A stretch of DNA of 54,677 bases, taken from positions 1 through 54,677 of the forward strand of contig JBMFIR010000006.1 of the NCBI GenBank assembly GCA_049976205.1, given 5' to 3'. The stretch comes from WYEN01 sp049976205. GTDB lineage: Archaea; Thermoproteota; Thermoprotei_A; Sulfolobales; AG1. Below the pieces are notes generated by a model. It saw only the letters and a list, made by a program, of their open reading frames with translations. It was not told where the DNA came from and ran no database searches. Positions 15,942 through 24,593 of this stretch are shown here, piece by piece (within the stretch, counting starts at the first letter, position 1; every line of letters starts with the position of its first letter). A program made the position numbers and the translations under genes.

Positions 15942-16838
15942 ATGAAGACATACGAGAAAATATATTACTCAGAGAAGACATATAATTTCTATTTACTCTT
16001 CTGGCCCTCATTTATACTGCCTATAATTGAGATCAGAGATAATGGCAAAGAGGCGAAGAAAACCGCGGGATTCTGCAAAGGTCTTGTAATGAGAGAATTA
16101 GAGAATTACGGCTACTATGTGACTCATGAATCAAAAGAATGTATTGATTATGCAAAATATATATTGGGTAAATGGTTTAGTTACGAACAAATAAAAAAGA
16201 TCATTGAAAAAAGTAATTTAGTTAAACACTTACATCAACTAATCCAAATCTTCAAAGACTATGGAATAGCTGTTTCTCCAAAAGATGATATTGAGATATT
16301 TATAACAATATTTCTCTCGCAAAACACAGAATACCACACAAACACTGTTAGATGGGTAAAAAAGATCCTTGATATCTTTGATATTCGTAGAATAGATCTA
16401 ATAGATCAAAGAAATATTTCAGAGAGAATCGGGAGAAGCTATCAGCTTCTTAGATTACCAGAGGCATTAAAATGTTATCTCGATATAAGAGAAAAGATCT
16501 TGAGAGGATCTCATAAGCTGCTATTAGATTGCCCATATGTGGGTCCCAAAATCTATTTTGCTTATAGACTACATGTTTTATTAGATCTTGCTATAGCTCC
16601 TATAGATATTAATTTACATAAATATCTCTTAAAATATGCGCCTGAAATAACACAATATAAAAAACCTGTAGAGAGATATTGTAGAATTTTTGAATGTAAA
16701 GACTGCTTAATTAAAGATTCTTGTATGGAAAGTATTTTAAAGAAAGAATATAGCATGGCTCTGGGATGGATCCAGACTGTTGTGTATGTCTATAATGATT
16801 TATTGAAAAATAGAAATATATATATATTTAAGACTTAA
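15942..16838 (+). CDS. HhH-GPD DNA glycosylase with FeS cluster (endonuclease III family)
   Basis: Base-excision repair glycosylase of about 298 residues. The helix-hairpin-helix segment LLDCPYVGPKIYFAY aligns with the endonuclease III LPGVGRKTA motif and keeps the lysine used for beta-lyase chemistry. The catalytic aspartate is in APIDINLHKYL, at the expected distance. The C-terminal cysteines CRIFECKDCLIKDSC (C-x4-C-x2-C-x5-C) correspond to the [4Fe-4S] loop, with the first gap two residues shorter than in endonuclease III. The frame extends upstream into moeA, but ATG 15942 (GTG 15939 is possible) behind a TATA box is the sensible start. The damaged base recognised cannot be read from sequence. 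Confidence 0.82.
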   Translation: MKTYEKIYYSEKTYNFYLLFWPSFILPIIEIRDNGKEAKKTAGFCKGLVMRELENYGYYVTHESKECIDYAKYILGKWFSYEQIKKIIEKSNLVKHLHQLIQIFKDYGIAVSPKDDIEIFITIFLSQNTEYHTNTVRWVKKILDIFDIRRIDLIDQRNISERIGRSYQLLRLPEALKCYLDIREKILRGSHKLLLDCPYVGPKIYFAYRLHVLLDLAIAPIDINLHKYLLKYAPEITQYKKPVERYCRIFECKDCLIKDSCMESILKKEYSMALGWIQTVVYVYNDLLKNRNIYIFKT

Positions 16839-16873
16839 AAGCTTAAGAAAATAGGAGATTAATACATCTGAAA

Positions 16874-18250
16874 TTAGCAACATCTACTATTATTTAATTT
16901 ACTTCTATTCTCTTGTCTATAGAATAAGTAGATTATACTTAATAGAGTGAGTGTTGCTATGCCCGAGGGAATCGTTATCTCTATTCCTGGTGTTATTGCT
17001 GTGGAGACTAGAACCCCTAAGAGGAGAATTGTGCCTACTATCGATAAATATGGGATCTTTTTTATATATTTTAGCGAGAAGACTATGTGAGAAATTAATA
17101 TTGATAACCAAACAAATACGCCTCCAAATGCAGCAACTCCAAAAGCTATTAAATAGGACGCTGATGAACCATACTTATATGTAACATACGTCATTATAGC
17201 GACCCCCATCATTGAAGCAATTAAAGCGTTGAAAGGAACCTTGAATCTATTGAGTTCTCCTAGTTTAGCTGGAGCCAACCCACCTCTTGCTAGAGAGAAG
17301 AGCATCCTTGAGGTTAAATAAAGATCTGTATTAGCTCCAGATAAGGCTGCAGTTAGCACTATGAAATTCGTGAGAGAGGCTGCAACAGGTATTCCAGCTA
17401 GTCTAAAAGCCGTTACAAAAGGACTTTCATTCACACCACTTTTACCATAAGGAACTAAAAGCACTATTACTGTTATCGCAGCTACGTATAGAAAAGTTAA
17501 TAGAGCGAGAGTAGTTTTTAATGCTTTCGGTGCCTCCTTTTCAGGATCTCTCGCTTCTCCAGATGTTACTCCGACAACCTCTACACCAATAAAAGAATAT
17601 ATTGCCACAACTGTGGCAAGCCAAACTCCAAGTAGCCCATTTGGAAATGCTGAATTAATAGTTGTGTCTAGGGAACTGATCTCATAACTCAAAGATCTCG
17701 AGACTATATACATTCCTACTATCACAAAGACTATTATAGCTGAACTTTTTATAAATGATAAGACAAACTCTACAGTACCTATTGTCTTAACCGACACTGA
17801 GTTTAGTATGAATAATATAGATCCAAAAATAAGTATCCATATAACCGGATCAGTGTTAGGGAACCAGTATGACATATAGATCGATATGGCAACCATATTA
17901 GCTCCTATAGCAAAGACCTCCGCAAACCAATACATATATTTTACGAGGAAACCCATATATCTCCCGATGAAAATCTCGGCATGATTTCCAAACGAGCCAG
18001 TACTCGGTATAGCTCTTGTCATCTCTGCTAGGGCTAATCCGGTTATGTATGTTATAAATGCTCCTAGTACAAATGATAATGCTACGCCGGGACCAGCTAA
18101 TTTTATTGCAAAACCACTACCAAGAAACATGCCGGTTCCAATAGCTGAGCCTATTGACATCATCACCATTTGCCCGTGAGATAATGCTTTAAGTAGTCCT
18201 CTTTCTCTCTCATTTATTCTTCTCTTAATAGATTCGATTCCCTCTACCAA
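16874..18250 (-). CDS. Amino acid permease, APC superfamily
   Basis: About 458 residues with twelve predicted membrane spans; imports amino acids through the cytoplasmic membrane. The diagnostic TM1 glycine break is SIGSAIGTGMFLGSG, followed by the TM2-TM3 stretch GPGVALSFVLGAFITY and LALAEMTRAIPSTGSF. Later features are GVEVVGVTSGEARDPEKEAPKAL in TM6 and its loop, and the TM8 segment with SGANTDLYLTSRMLFSLARGG. These point to the AAT/APA branch. Start: GTG 18259 lies inside the ribosome-binding motif GGGGTGATC, so TTG 18250, 6 nt behind GGTG, is preferred. It fits a proteolytic lifestyle with the OFOR and AOR genes nearby. Confidence 0.88.
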   Translation of the reverse strand: MVEGIESIKRRINERERGLLKALSHGQMVMMSIGSAIGTGMFLGSGFAIKLAGPGVALSFVLGAFITYITGLALAEMTRAIPSTGSFGNHAEIFIGRYMGFLVKYMYWFAEVFAIGANMVAISIYMSYWFPNTDPVIWILIFGSILFILNSVSVKTIGTVEFVLSFIKSSAIIVFVIVGMYIVSRSLSYEISSLDTTINSAFPNGLLGVWLATVVAIYSFIGVEVVGVTSGEARDPEKEAPKALKTTLALLTFLYVAAITVIVLLVPYGKSGVNESPFVTAFRLAGIPVAASLTNFIVLTAALSGANTDLYLTSRMLFSLARGGLAPAKLGELNRFKVPFNALIASMMGVAIMTYVTYKYGSSASYLIAFGVAAFGGVFVWLSILISHIVFSLKYIKKIPYLSIVGTILLLGVLVSTAITPGIEITIPSGIATLTLLSIIYLFYRQENRSKLNNSRCC

Positions 18251-18284
18251 CCAGATCACCCCTTTATCATTCGGAGCATGAGGT

Positions 18285-20186
18285 TCATGTTAACTCTACA
18301 CCTCTTCTCTTTAAGTCCTGCACGACATCATCTAAACCGAGTCTTTTCAAAACACTTTCCTTCGGGATCCCTGTTTTGATATCCCAGCCTCTAACCTCAT
18401 AATACTCGTCAAGCATTTGTTGAAGTTCTATTATGTGTCCCTTAGATCTTCCGTTAGGCATAGGTTCCTTGAGAAAACGTTTTGGTAGCGTATCATCTTT
18501 TCTTCTTATTCCTTCTCTAACTAAGTATGCTCTCTCGAGATTAATTATTCTCTCACCTATGTCTCTTACTTCATCAATCGTGAAGCTTAATCCCGTTATA
18601 GCCGTTAATAATCTCGCGGTTTTCTCGTAGTCTAGTATATTCATGTTCTCTGCTAAGTTCTTACATACCTCAAGAGAGTCTACGAGAGCACATATATTTT
18701 CGTAATAAGCAACTAATTTTCCTTTACCTCTTACTCCAAGTCGCATTGTTGCTTCTGGTTCTCCAAACATTTTTCTCCCAAGTTCTGGATCATCGCTTAA
18801 TTCTATGAATGGCTCGGATCTTAAGTGATCGGCTCCTCTGCTAGCAACAGCGAAACCGAGACCGTATCCTTTTAGAGCTCTAGGATCAGCTTGAATCATT
18901 TCAAGCTTTTTTACATGAAAAGCAATATCTTTTCCTCTACCTAGTTTCTCAGCTGCTCTCGCCACGCCTTCCGAAAGAATAGATCCAAAGCCCTGTTTAT
19001 ATGCAATCTGTTTTATGAGTTCTAGAACCGAATCCATATTACCCCACTCTAGCTTAAGTCCTCCTAACTCATCGTCTCTTAGATCTCCTCGTTGATATAA
19101 TTCCATAGCCCATGAAATAACCTCGCTAGTAGTTATGACATCCATCCCAAGATCATTTACTAAGTCTACAGCCTCCAGCGCTTTTCGAAGATCTCTGTTT
19201 CCGATTCTCACGGTCATACCCGCGAGGGCCTCGTATTCAAGTCCCTCACTAACTCTGCTTAACCCACTGCTATCCTTGAATACATATACTCTACTACAGG
19301 GCACAACACATGAGAAGCATCCTCTGGTTCTTACATTATATTTCACGGCCATGATCTCACCACTTACCTCAAAAGCGAAATCAACTTCTCCTTTCGTGAA
19401 GTGGAATCCTGGCAACATTCCTATTTTATTTCCTGCTAAAAGGATCCTGGTTGTTCCCATAATTCTTCTTGGCCAGTACTGTTCGTGTGTATAAACTTCT
19501 CTCTCTATTTCATCAACTAAGGCCTTAAATTCTCCGGGTTTCGCCACCTCCACAAAACCTTCACCTCTAACTACAATAGCTTTAACTTTTTTCGAGGCCA
19601 TGACAGTACCCATTCCTGTTCTCGCTGCAGGTCTAATCATATTAAAGAAGACACCACCAAATAGCACTCCATTCTCGGCTGCAGGTCCCACTAAAGCGAT
19701 TTGAGCCCTGTGATCTCTAATCTCTCTAAGGATCTGATCATACGCCTTTGAAATTCTCTGACCCCAAATCCCTTCAGCGTCTCTAAACTCAACGGTTTTA
19801 TTAGTTATGTATATATACACAGGCTTCGGACTTTCACCCTCAAGAATAATCTGATCTACACCAGCATATTTCATTTCTGACCCAAAATGCCCCCCAGCAT
19901 TAGAGTCTCCTAAGATCCCTGTCAGCGGAGATTTCGCACTAACATTAACTCTTGTACCAAGTGGGAAACCTGTTCCCGCAACAGGTCCTGTCGCAATCAT
20001 GAGTTTGTTCTCTGGTCCAAGAGGATCAGTGCCTGGAGGAACTTCATTATAGAGTCTTCTCACATTAAATCCTCTTCCACCCACGTATCTTTTTACAAGA
20101 TCTTTACTTAACTCTTCGTATTTCACTTCTCTTCTCGATAGATCTATTCTCAGGATCTTACCTGCATATCCATATAATCTACTCAC
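18285..20186 (-). CDS. Tungsten-dependent aldehyde:ferredoxin oxidoreductase (AOR family)
   Basis: Catalytic subunit, 633 residues, which oxidises aldehydes to acids with bis-tungstopterin and one [4Fe-4S] cluster. N-terminal GYAGKILRIDLS, VGGRGFNVRRLY, ATGPVAGTGFPLGTR and GDSNAGGHFGSEMK are AOR domain 1 hallmarks; cluster cysteines are in RGCFSCVVPC and the fourth in NICALVDSLEVCKN. The pterin-binding RSEPF/DHLRSEP and later IGERI segments are also seen. Start GTG 20186 overlaps the stop of the upstream polyferredoxin gene by 8 nt, so they are translationally coupled. A separate four-cluster partner, as in WOR5-type enzymes, distinguishes it from the single-subunit AOR at 46 kb. Confidence 0.93.
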   Translation of the reverse strand: MSRLYGYAGKILRIDLSRREVKYEELSKDLVKRYVGGRGFNVRRLYNEVPPGTDPLGPENKLMIATGPVAGTGFPLGTRVNVSAKSPLTGILGDSNAGGHFGSEMKYAGVDQIILEGESPKPVYIYITNKTVEFRDAEGIWGQRISKAYDQILREIRDHRAQIALVGPAAENGVLFGGVFFNMIRPAARTGMGTVMASKKVKAIVVRGEGFVEVAKPGEFKALVDEIEREVYTHEQYWPRRIMGTTRILLAGNKIGMLPGFHFTKGEVDFAFEVSGEIMAVKYNVRTRGCFSCVVPCSRVYVFKDSSGLSRVSEGLEYEALAGMTVRIGNRDLRKALEAVDLVNDLGMDVITTSEVISWAMELYQRGDLRDDELGGLKLEWGNMDSVLELIKQIAYKQGFGSILSEGVARAAEKLGRGKDIAFHVKKLEMIQADPRALKGYGLGFAVASRGADHLRSEPFIELSDDPELGRKMFGEPEATMRLGVRGKGKLVAYYENICALVDSLEVCKNLAENMNILDYEKTARLLTAITGLSFTIDEVRDIGERIINLERAYLVREGIRRKDDTLPKRFLKEPMPNGRSKGHIIELQQMLDEYYEVRGWDIKTGIPKESVLKRLGLDDVVQDLKRRGVELT

Positions 20187-20694
20187 TTCTAGCCACCCAC
20201 ATCTTTCTAATCTTTTTTGTTTCTGCTACCGCTACGGCGTGATCTCTTCCTAGCGGGTCATCTTCTTCAATGTCTCTTGATAAGACCTCATAGGTGAGAA
20301 ATAGTGCTCCCGTAGGACATCTCTTTATGCATTCTGGTGATCCTCCACAAAGATCGCAAATCAGTGGTTTTGATGAGATGGGATGTAATGACAAATACCC
20401 ATAGGGACACGCAATAACACAAGAACCGCACCCCATACATAGCTCGTCAACGAGTTTTACTAGACCGCTATTCATGTCTCTATATAATGCATTCGTTGGA
20501 CAGATCTTTGCGCACGGTGCATCTTCACAGTGTTGACACGTAAGAGGAAAATCTATTCTCAGAGCATCATTTCTAACAACTTTTATTCTAGAGAAGTATG
20601 GAGAGAAAATTCCTTCGTGTCTATAGGAACACCAAAGTTCGCAATATCTACATCCTGCACATCTAGTCGGGTCCGCTCCTATGTGAAGAGCCAT
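20179..20694 (-). CDS. Four-cluster polyferredoxin subunit of the AOR complex
   Basis: 171 residues with sixteen cysteines arranged as four [4Fe-4S] motifs: CAGCRYCELWC, CQHCEDAPCAKICP, CMGCGSCVIACP and CDLCGGSPECIKRCP. This is the layout of the small electron-transfer subunits of DMSO-reductase- and WOR5-like enzymes. It has no signal peptide or membrane anchor. It is the first gene of a two-gene operon and overlaps the AOR catalytic gene by 8 nt, so it most likely passes electrons from the tungstopterin subunit to ferredoxin. ATG 20694 is the only reasonable start. Confidence 0.9.
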   Translation of the reverse strand: MALHIGADPTRCAGCRYCELWCSYRHEGIFSPYFSRIKVVRNDALRIDFPLTCQHCEDAPCAKICPTNALYRDMNSGLVKLVDELCMGCGSCVIACPYGYLSLHPISSKPLICDLCGGSPECIKRCPTGALFLTYEVLSRDIEEDDPLGRDHAVAVAETKKIRKMWVARSE

Positions 20695-20997
20695 TGGCTC
20701 ATTAAAATCACCATGATTAAGAAGTTTATGGTGGCTGCTTATAAGCTTTTGCTTTAGTTTCTTTAACAGAGCTTTGAATCATTTGTTTCAATTTTAAGCT
20801 AAGTCATGATTCAATGTGACTCTTTTTTCTGGTGCAAGTTGACTTAGAACCATGATCAGCTTATTGCCATTCTTGATCCTACCACTAATAATATGAGTTA
20901 TAAGAGAAGGAATTATTTCAATTAATTATTAATTAAAGCAGATTTATGTATTTACTGTATTTAATTAATATATTAAATTATTTAGAGGGTTGAGTTA
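20695..20997. promoter_or_regulatory. Divergent control region between AOR and KOR operons, with inverted repeats
   Basis: No gene in 303 bp. Three perfect inverted repeats interleave: TGAATCAT (20775-20782)/ATGATTCA (20806-20813), TAAGCT (20795-20800)/AGCTTA (20858-20863) and CTAAGTCA (20799-20806)/TGACTTAG (20840-20847). A TATA-like AATATATTAAAT near 20967-20978 and AGAGGGTTG before the start serve the rightward korD. The repeats are closer to the AOR-side start. The GAATCAT core recurs upstream of the second AOR gene (45905-45939). Confidence 0.5.
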
Positions 20998-21237
20998 ATG
21001 AGTGATAATTCTATTCTTAGTAGAGATGTTTCTATCAGGAGAAGAGTTCACGTGATAAGTGATCGGTGTAAGGAGTGTGGTTTATGTATAATTGTGTGTC
21101 CAAGAAAAGTATTGATATTAGGCGAGACCCGTAACGGTAAGGGGTTTAGATACCCTATTATTAAGAATATGTATGAATGCATATTCTGTAAATTGTGTGA
21201 GTATATATGTCCTGAGTTAGCCTTATACGTCTCATAA
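20998..21237 (+). CDS. korD: 2-oxoglutarate-type:ferredoxin oxidoreductase, delta (ferredoxin) subunit
   Basis: 79-residue dicluster ferredoxin subunit with CKECGLCIIVCP and CIFCKLCEYICPELAL, each a classical C-x2-C-x2-C-x3-CP motif. It is the first gene of a korD-A-B-C operon and is followed by korA after 10 nt. It receives electrons from the TPP/FeS beta subunit and hands them to free ferredoxin. The start ATG 20998 follows AGAGGG by 8-9 nt and has a TATA box in the intergenic region. Confidence 0.9.
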   Translation: MSDNSILSRDVSIRRRVHVISDRCKECGLCIIVCPRKVLILGETRNGKGFRYPIIKNMYECIFCKLCEYICPELALYVS

Positions 21238-21247
21238 ATCTTGAGAG

Positions 21248-22378
21248 GTGATATCTACGAAGATCGATTATTTATCTGGAAATATAGCAATTGCTGAGGC
21301 AGCCTTAACGGTTGGGCTAAGATTTTTCGCTGGGTACCCGATAACGCCTTCATCAGATATATTTGAGTATTTAGCAGAGAAACTTCCTGAGAGAGGGGGC
21401 TATGTAATACAATTCGAGGACGAGATAGCGTCTATAGCAGCTGTTATAGGAGCCTCGTGGACATGTAATAAGGCTATGACAGCAACCAGCGGCCCTGGAT
21501 TTTCTCTAATGGTTGAGGGTATCAGTATTGCAGTAATGACTGAGACACCGTTAGTGATAGGCTATATAATGAGAACTGGACCAGCAACCGGTGTTCCCAC
21601 GAAAACTGGTCAATACGATGTCCTTCAGGCTGAGTATGGATTTCATGGTGGATTACCTATTCCTGTTTTTTCACCTTCTAGTCCTCAAGAAGCGTATGAT
21701 TTAACAATTAAAGCCTTTAATATTTCAGAGGCTCTGAGAACACCAGTAGTACTTCTCTCAGACGCTACACTAGCCGGGACTTATGGAAAAGTTGTTATGA
21801 GAGAGTCAACGGAGATAGAGATCCTCGAGAGAAGAAAACTTTCTAGAGATAATCACTACATGTATTCTTCAAAAGATCTTGTTCCACCAATGCCATGTAT
21901 AGGTGAAGGTCTAAAACTATATGTTGAGACATTAACTCATGATGAGAGAAACATCTATGTACCCACGACAGAGGTGCAGAGAAGATTAGTTAGTAGATTA
22001 TATAGAAAAATAATTGATAATATAGGCATGATAACAGAGTACAGTCTATATAAATATGGTAATAATAGATGTGATTTAATACTGATATCATATGGCTCAA
22101 GTGCTTTGTCAGCTAGTGTTGCTTCAAAGCTTCTTAATGAGAGAGGCTACAGAACATGTCTATTAAAAATTAAGTCTCTTTATCCAATAAATGAGATTTT
22201 GCTAAAGAACTTAACAGAGGAGGCTTCAAAAATATTTGTTGTAGAAAATAATGTAGGTCTCTACTATAGAGAGATCAGGGGTGTTTTAAAAGATAAGGAT
22301 GTAAGGAATATCTCTATCATAGATCTTCATATCATAGATCCTTACGAGATCATTGAGGAGGTGTTGAGAAATTTATGA
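21248..22378 (+). CDS. korA: 2-oxoglutarate-type:ferredoxin oxidoreductase, alpha subunit
   Basis: 376 residues. N-terminal DYLSGNIAIAEAALTVG, GYPITPSSDI, the catalytic-region acidic FEDEIASI, ATSGPGFSLM, the GPATGVPTKTGQYD signature of 2-oxoglutarate/2-ketoacid enzymes (Kor rather than Por type) and the transketolase C-terminal IISYGSSA-like region LILISYGSSA are visible. Start: GTG 21248 sits inside the ribosome-binding motif GAGAGGTGAT, and no ATG, GTG or TTG lies at the usual distance after it, so the real first codon is uncertain by up to five residues. The stop overlaps korB by 4 nt (ATGA). Confidence 0.92.
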   Translation: MISTKIDYLSGNIAIAEAALTVGLRFFAGYPITPSSDIFEYLAEKLPERGGYVIQFEDEIASIAAVIGASWTCNKAMTATSGPGFSLMVEGISIAVMTETPLVIGYIMRTGPATGVPTKTGQYDVLQAEYGFHGGLPIPVFSPSSPQEAYDLTIKAFNISEALRTPVVLLSDATLAGTYGKVVMRESTEIEILERRKLSRDNHYMYSSKDLVPPMPCIGEGLKLYVETLTHDERNIYVPTTEVQRRLVSRLYRKIIDNIGMITEYSLYKYGNNRCDLILISYGSSALSASVASKLLNERGYRTCLLKIKSLYPINEILLKNLTEEASKIFVVENNVGLYYREIRGVLKDKDVRNISIIDLHIIDPYEIIEEVLRNL

Positions 22379-23211
22379 GTATTGAAACATACGAAGAAAC
22401 TCACCCAATAGATAGATATGTTAGAGTAGATAAACTTCCAACACTCTGGTGTCCTGGCTGTGGGAATGGTATCGTGATGCATTCTTTACTGAGAGCTATA
22501 GATAAAAAAATTTCTCTAGGGAAATTACACGAGGATCAATTAGTGTTTGTAGGCGGTATTGGTTGTGCTTCTAGAATAGCTATGTATATGAATTTCGACT
22601 CAATAAGAACCGCTCATGGAAGAGCTATTCCACTAGCAACAGCAATAAAGATCCTTAGGCCAGAGACGAAGGTCATTGTTGTGGGAGGAGACGGTGACTT
22701 AGCTGGTATAGGAGGTAATCATCTGCTACATGCTATGAGAAGAAATACAGATCTACTCGTAGTATTAGTGAATAACTTCATCTACGGAATGACTGGAGGA
22801 CAGCAGTCGCCAATGACTCCACAAGGGATATATACAACAACTACCCCAAGGGGAAATCCCGAGAAACCTCTTAATATAATGAAACTAGCTTATGCCCTAG
22901 GAGTGAGTTTTGCTGCCAGGGGCTCTGTGACTCATCCTTATTTCCTAGATGAGATCTTTAGTAGAGCTCTCGATAAGAGAGGTTTCTCATTGGTTGAAGT
23001 ACTATCTATATGTCCTGAGGTCTTTGGTAGACACATTGGTTTTCGTAGGGCAACAGAACTCTTCATAGAGTTTAAGAAGAGAATAATTCTAAAGAGAAAA
23101 CCTTCTATCGAGGAAAGCGACTATGATTGGGACAGAGGTTTTGTGATAGGAATATACATAGATAGAGAGGATAAAGAGTCTTTATCCGACACATATAAAA
23201 ATAGTTCTTGA
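22375..23211 (+). CDS. korB: 2-oxoglutarate-type:ferredoxin oxidoreductase, beta subunit
   Basis: 278-residue TPP-binding subunit. Cluster cysteines occur in TLWCPGCGNG, GGIGCASR and LSICPEVFGR; the TPP/Mg motif is GGDGDLAGIGGNH with VNNFIYGMTGGQQSP. GRAIPLATAIK is also typical. It is coupled to korA by the ATGA overlap. The substrate could be 2-oxoglutarate or another 2-oxoacid; sequence alone does not settle this in archaea. Confidence 0.93.
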   Translation: MSIETYEETHPIDRYVRVDKLPTLWCPGCGNGIVMHSLLRAIDKKISLGKLHEDQLVFVGGIGCASRIAMYMNFDSIRTAHGRAIPLATAIKILRPETKVIVVGGDGDLAGIGGNHLLHAMRRNTDLLVVLVNNFIYGMTGGQQSPMTPQGIYTTTTPRGNPEKPLNIMKLAYALGVSFAARGSVTHPYFLDEIFSRALDKRGFSLVEVLSICPEVFGRHIGFRRATELFIEFKKRIILKRKPSIEESDYDWDRGFVIGIYIDREDKESLSDTYKNSS

Positions 23212-23225
23212 GCCAGGATGAGATA

Positions 23226-23783
23226 ATGAGAATAGAGATATTAATTGCAGGTAGAGGAGGTCAAGGAATTCTATTAATGGGTAGAGTATTGGGGAAGGCT
23301 CTATCGAGATACACCAATTACTATGTGATAGGAAGTGAAAGCTACGCGGCTGAGGTTAGGGGAGGGGATTCTCGAGTAGATCTTATCGTATCTGATAGAG
23401 AGGAAGAAGCTGATTTCATAAGAGTTTATAGAGCAAACATAGCTATTTTTATGCATCAAACTCAATTAGAGGTTTACAGAGAATTTGTAGATAAAAACGC
23501 TACTGTATTTATAGATAAGACTAATTTATTTGATCAAAGTCTTGTTCCGAGTAGTTGGAGAAGCTACATAGAACCATATACTTACATCGCAGAGAAAATA
23601 CTTGGATTGAGTAGAGTTGCTAATATGATTGCTTTAGGACACATGATTCTAGAGACTAGAATTATTGATATAGACAAGGTAGAAGAGATACTTATCGGTG
23701 AATTCCGAGACGACAAAGATTTATTGGAGAAGAATATAAGAGCTCTTAGATACTACTCTCAAAAGAAACTTGAACTTCCTTGA
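23226..23783 (+). CDS. korC: 2-oxoglutarate-type:ferredoxin oxidoreductase, gamma subunit
   Basis: About 185 residues of the Rossmann-like gamma domain. The CoA/nucleotide loop IAGRGGQGILLMG, the conserved SYAAEVRGGDSRVDLIVS and an acceptor-binding aspartate region are visible. Start: ATG 23226 follows GGATGAG; a TTG at 23208 overlapping korB is the other option. It is the last gene of the korDABC operon, and the next gene converges on it without spacer. Confidence 0.92.
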   Translation: MRIEILIAGRGGQGILLMGRVLGKALSRYTNYYVIGSESYAAEVRGGDSRVDLIVSDREEEADFIRVYRANIAIFMHQTQLEVYREFVDKNATVFIDKTNLFDQSLVPSSWRSYIEPYTYIAEKILGLSRVANMIALGHMILETRIIDIDKVEEILIGEFRDDKDLLEKNIRALRYYSQKKLELP

Positions 23784-24323
23784 CTAAAGATCTAGTTTAG
23801 ACACTATCATCACATATAGCACATATGCTACATACCTCACATAATTCGGATCCTCTACACTCACTAGATCTCTTATACCTAAAGTCTCGAGCTCCTCAGC
23901 TATAAAACTCTTAACATAATCTTCTTCAAAGGCTCTAGGATCCTTCTGATAGTAAGAGATTAGATCTATTAAATTCTCTACGGAACTCAATAACTCTGGT
24001 TCTTTAAAAAGATCTATTGAACGATTGATGATATTTTCTATAAAAAACCTCTTGTAAGGAACATAACCTATTTTCTCGATCCATTCCTGAGCAACTTCTC
24101 TAATAAATAAATCTAGCACTGGATCTTTGATACCTAAGTTATGAACAACGCTTTTAATAGTTAGAGAATAGATTAATACCTCAGATAATCTTTGGAGAGA
24201 ATCTTCTCTTGATATTACCTCAGAGAATGGGAGCAGAGAATTAGTACCCAGTGAAATATTCACAGCGCCACTAACACCGCACTCACTCGTAGCCTCGGAA
24301 ACATCTATAGACCCTATAATCAA
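23784..24323 (-). CDS. Unknown helical protein
   Basis: 179 residues that I do not recognise. The N-terminus (SECGVSGAVNISLG) has two small-residue strands, and the rest is a predicted all-helical, acidic region rich in Leu, Ile and Glu (residues about 40-175) without membrane spans or cysteine motifs. The C-terminal VRYVAYVLYVMIVSKLDL is amphipathic and could mediate protein contact. It starts at ATG 24323 and converges on korC. It lies just upstream (divergent) of tRNA-Thr. No function is proposed. Confidence 0.65.
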   Translation of the reverse strand: MIIGSIDVSEATSECGVSGAVNISLGTNSLLPFSEVISREDSLQRLSEVLIYSLTIKSVVHNLGIKDPVLDLFIREVAQEWIEKIGYVPYKRFFIENIINRSIDLFKEPELLSSVENLIDLISYYQKDPRAFEEDYVKSFIAEELETLGIRDLVSVEDPNYVRYVAYVLYVMIVSKLDL

Positions 24324-24393
24324 TTCACCTAGTAAAAAGACTATTCTTAATACTCAATATAAACATTACGCCAAGATCATAAATAATCAAACC

Positions 24394-24400
24394 TTTTAAG
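24394..24400 (+). promoter_or_regulatory. TATA box of the tRNA-Thr gene
   Basis: TTTTAAG preceded by a BRE-like AAACC lies 32-38 nt upstream of the tRNA 5' end at 24432, the usual archaeal spacing for a tRNA transcript with a short leader. Confidence 0.5.
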
Positions 24401-24431
24401 TTGTTTCTTAACAGAATATATAGGGATTAGA

Positions 24432-24536
24432 GCCGCCGTAGCTCAGCTGGTAGAGCGCCGGCCTTGTACGGTTCGTCACGACTCCGAAGTCGCTCAAGAG
24501 AGCCGGTGGTCGCGGGTTCAAATCCCGCCGGCGGCT
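24432..24536 (+). tRNA. tRNA-Thr (TGT) with a 32-nt intron
   Basis: The exons form a 73-nt cloverleaf: acceptor GCCGCCG/CGGCGGC with discriminator U73, D arm GCTC/GAGC, anticodon stem CCGGC/GCCGG and T arm GCGGG-TTCAAAT-CCCGC. After removal of the intron the anticodon loop is CTTGTAA, so the anticodon is TGT at 24465-24467 (threonine, ACA). CCA is not encoded. The gene for a t6A-directed methylase (TrmO-like) follows on the other strand. Confidence 0.96.
24469..24500 (+). other. Archaeal tRNA intron at position 37/38 (bulge-helix-bulge)
   Basis: Exon CTTG (24463-24466) pairs with intron CAAG (24495-24498) as the 4-bp central helix. It is flanked by the 3-nt bulges TAC and AGA, cut after their second nucleotide. 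The intron carries its own hairpin CGACT-CCGA-AGTCG. This is the canonical structure cut by the splicing endonuclease. Confidence 0.9.
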
Positions 24537-24593
24537 TTATGAAATATTATCCTTACGAGCTATAGAGATAGATTTATAGTTATAAAGCCTCTG

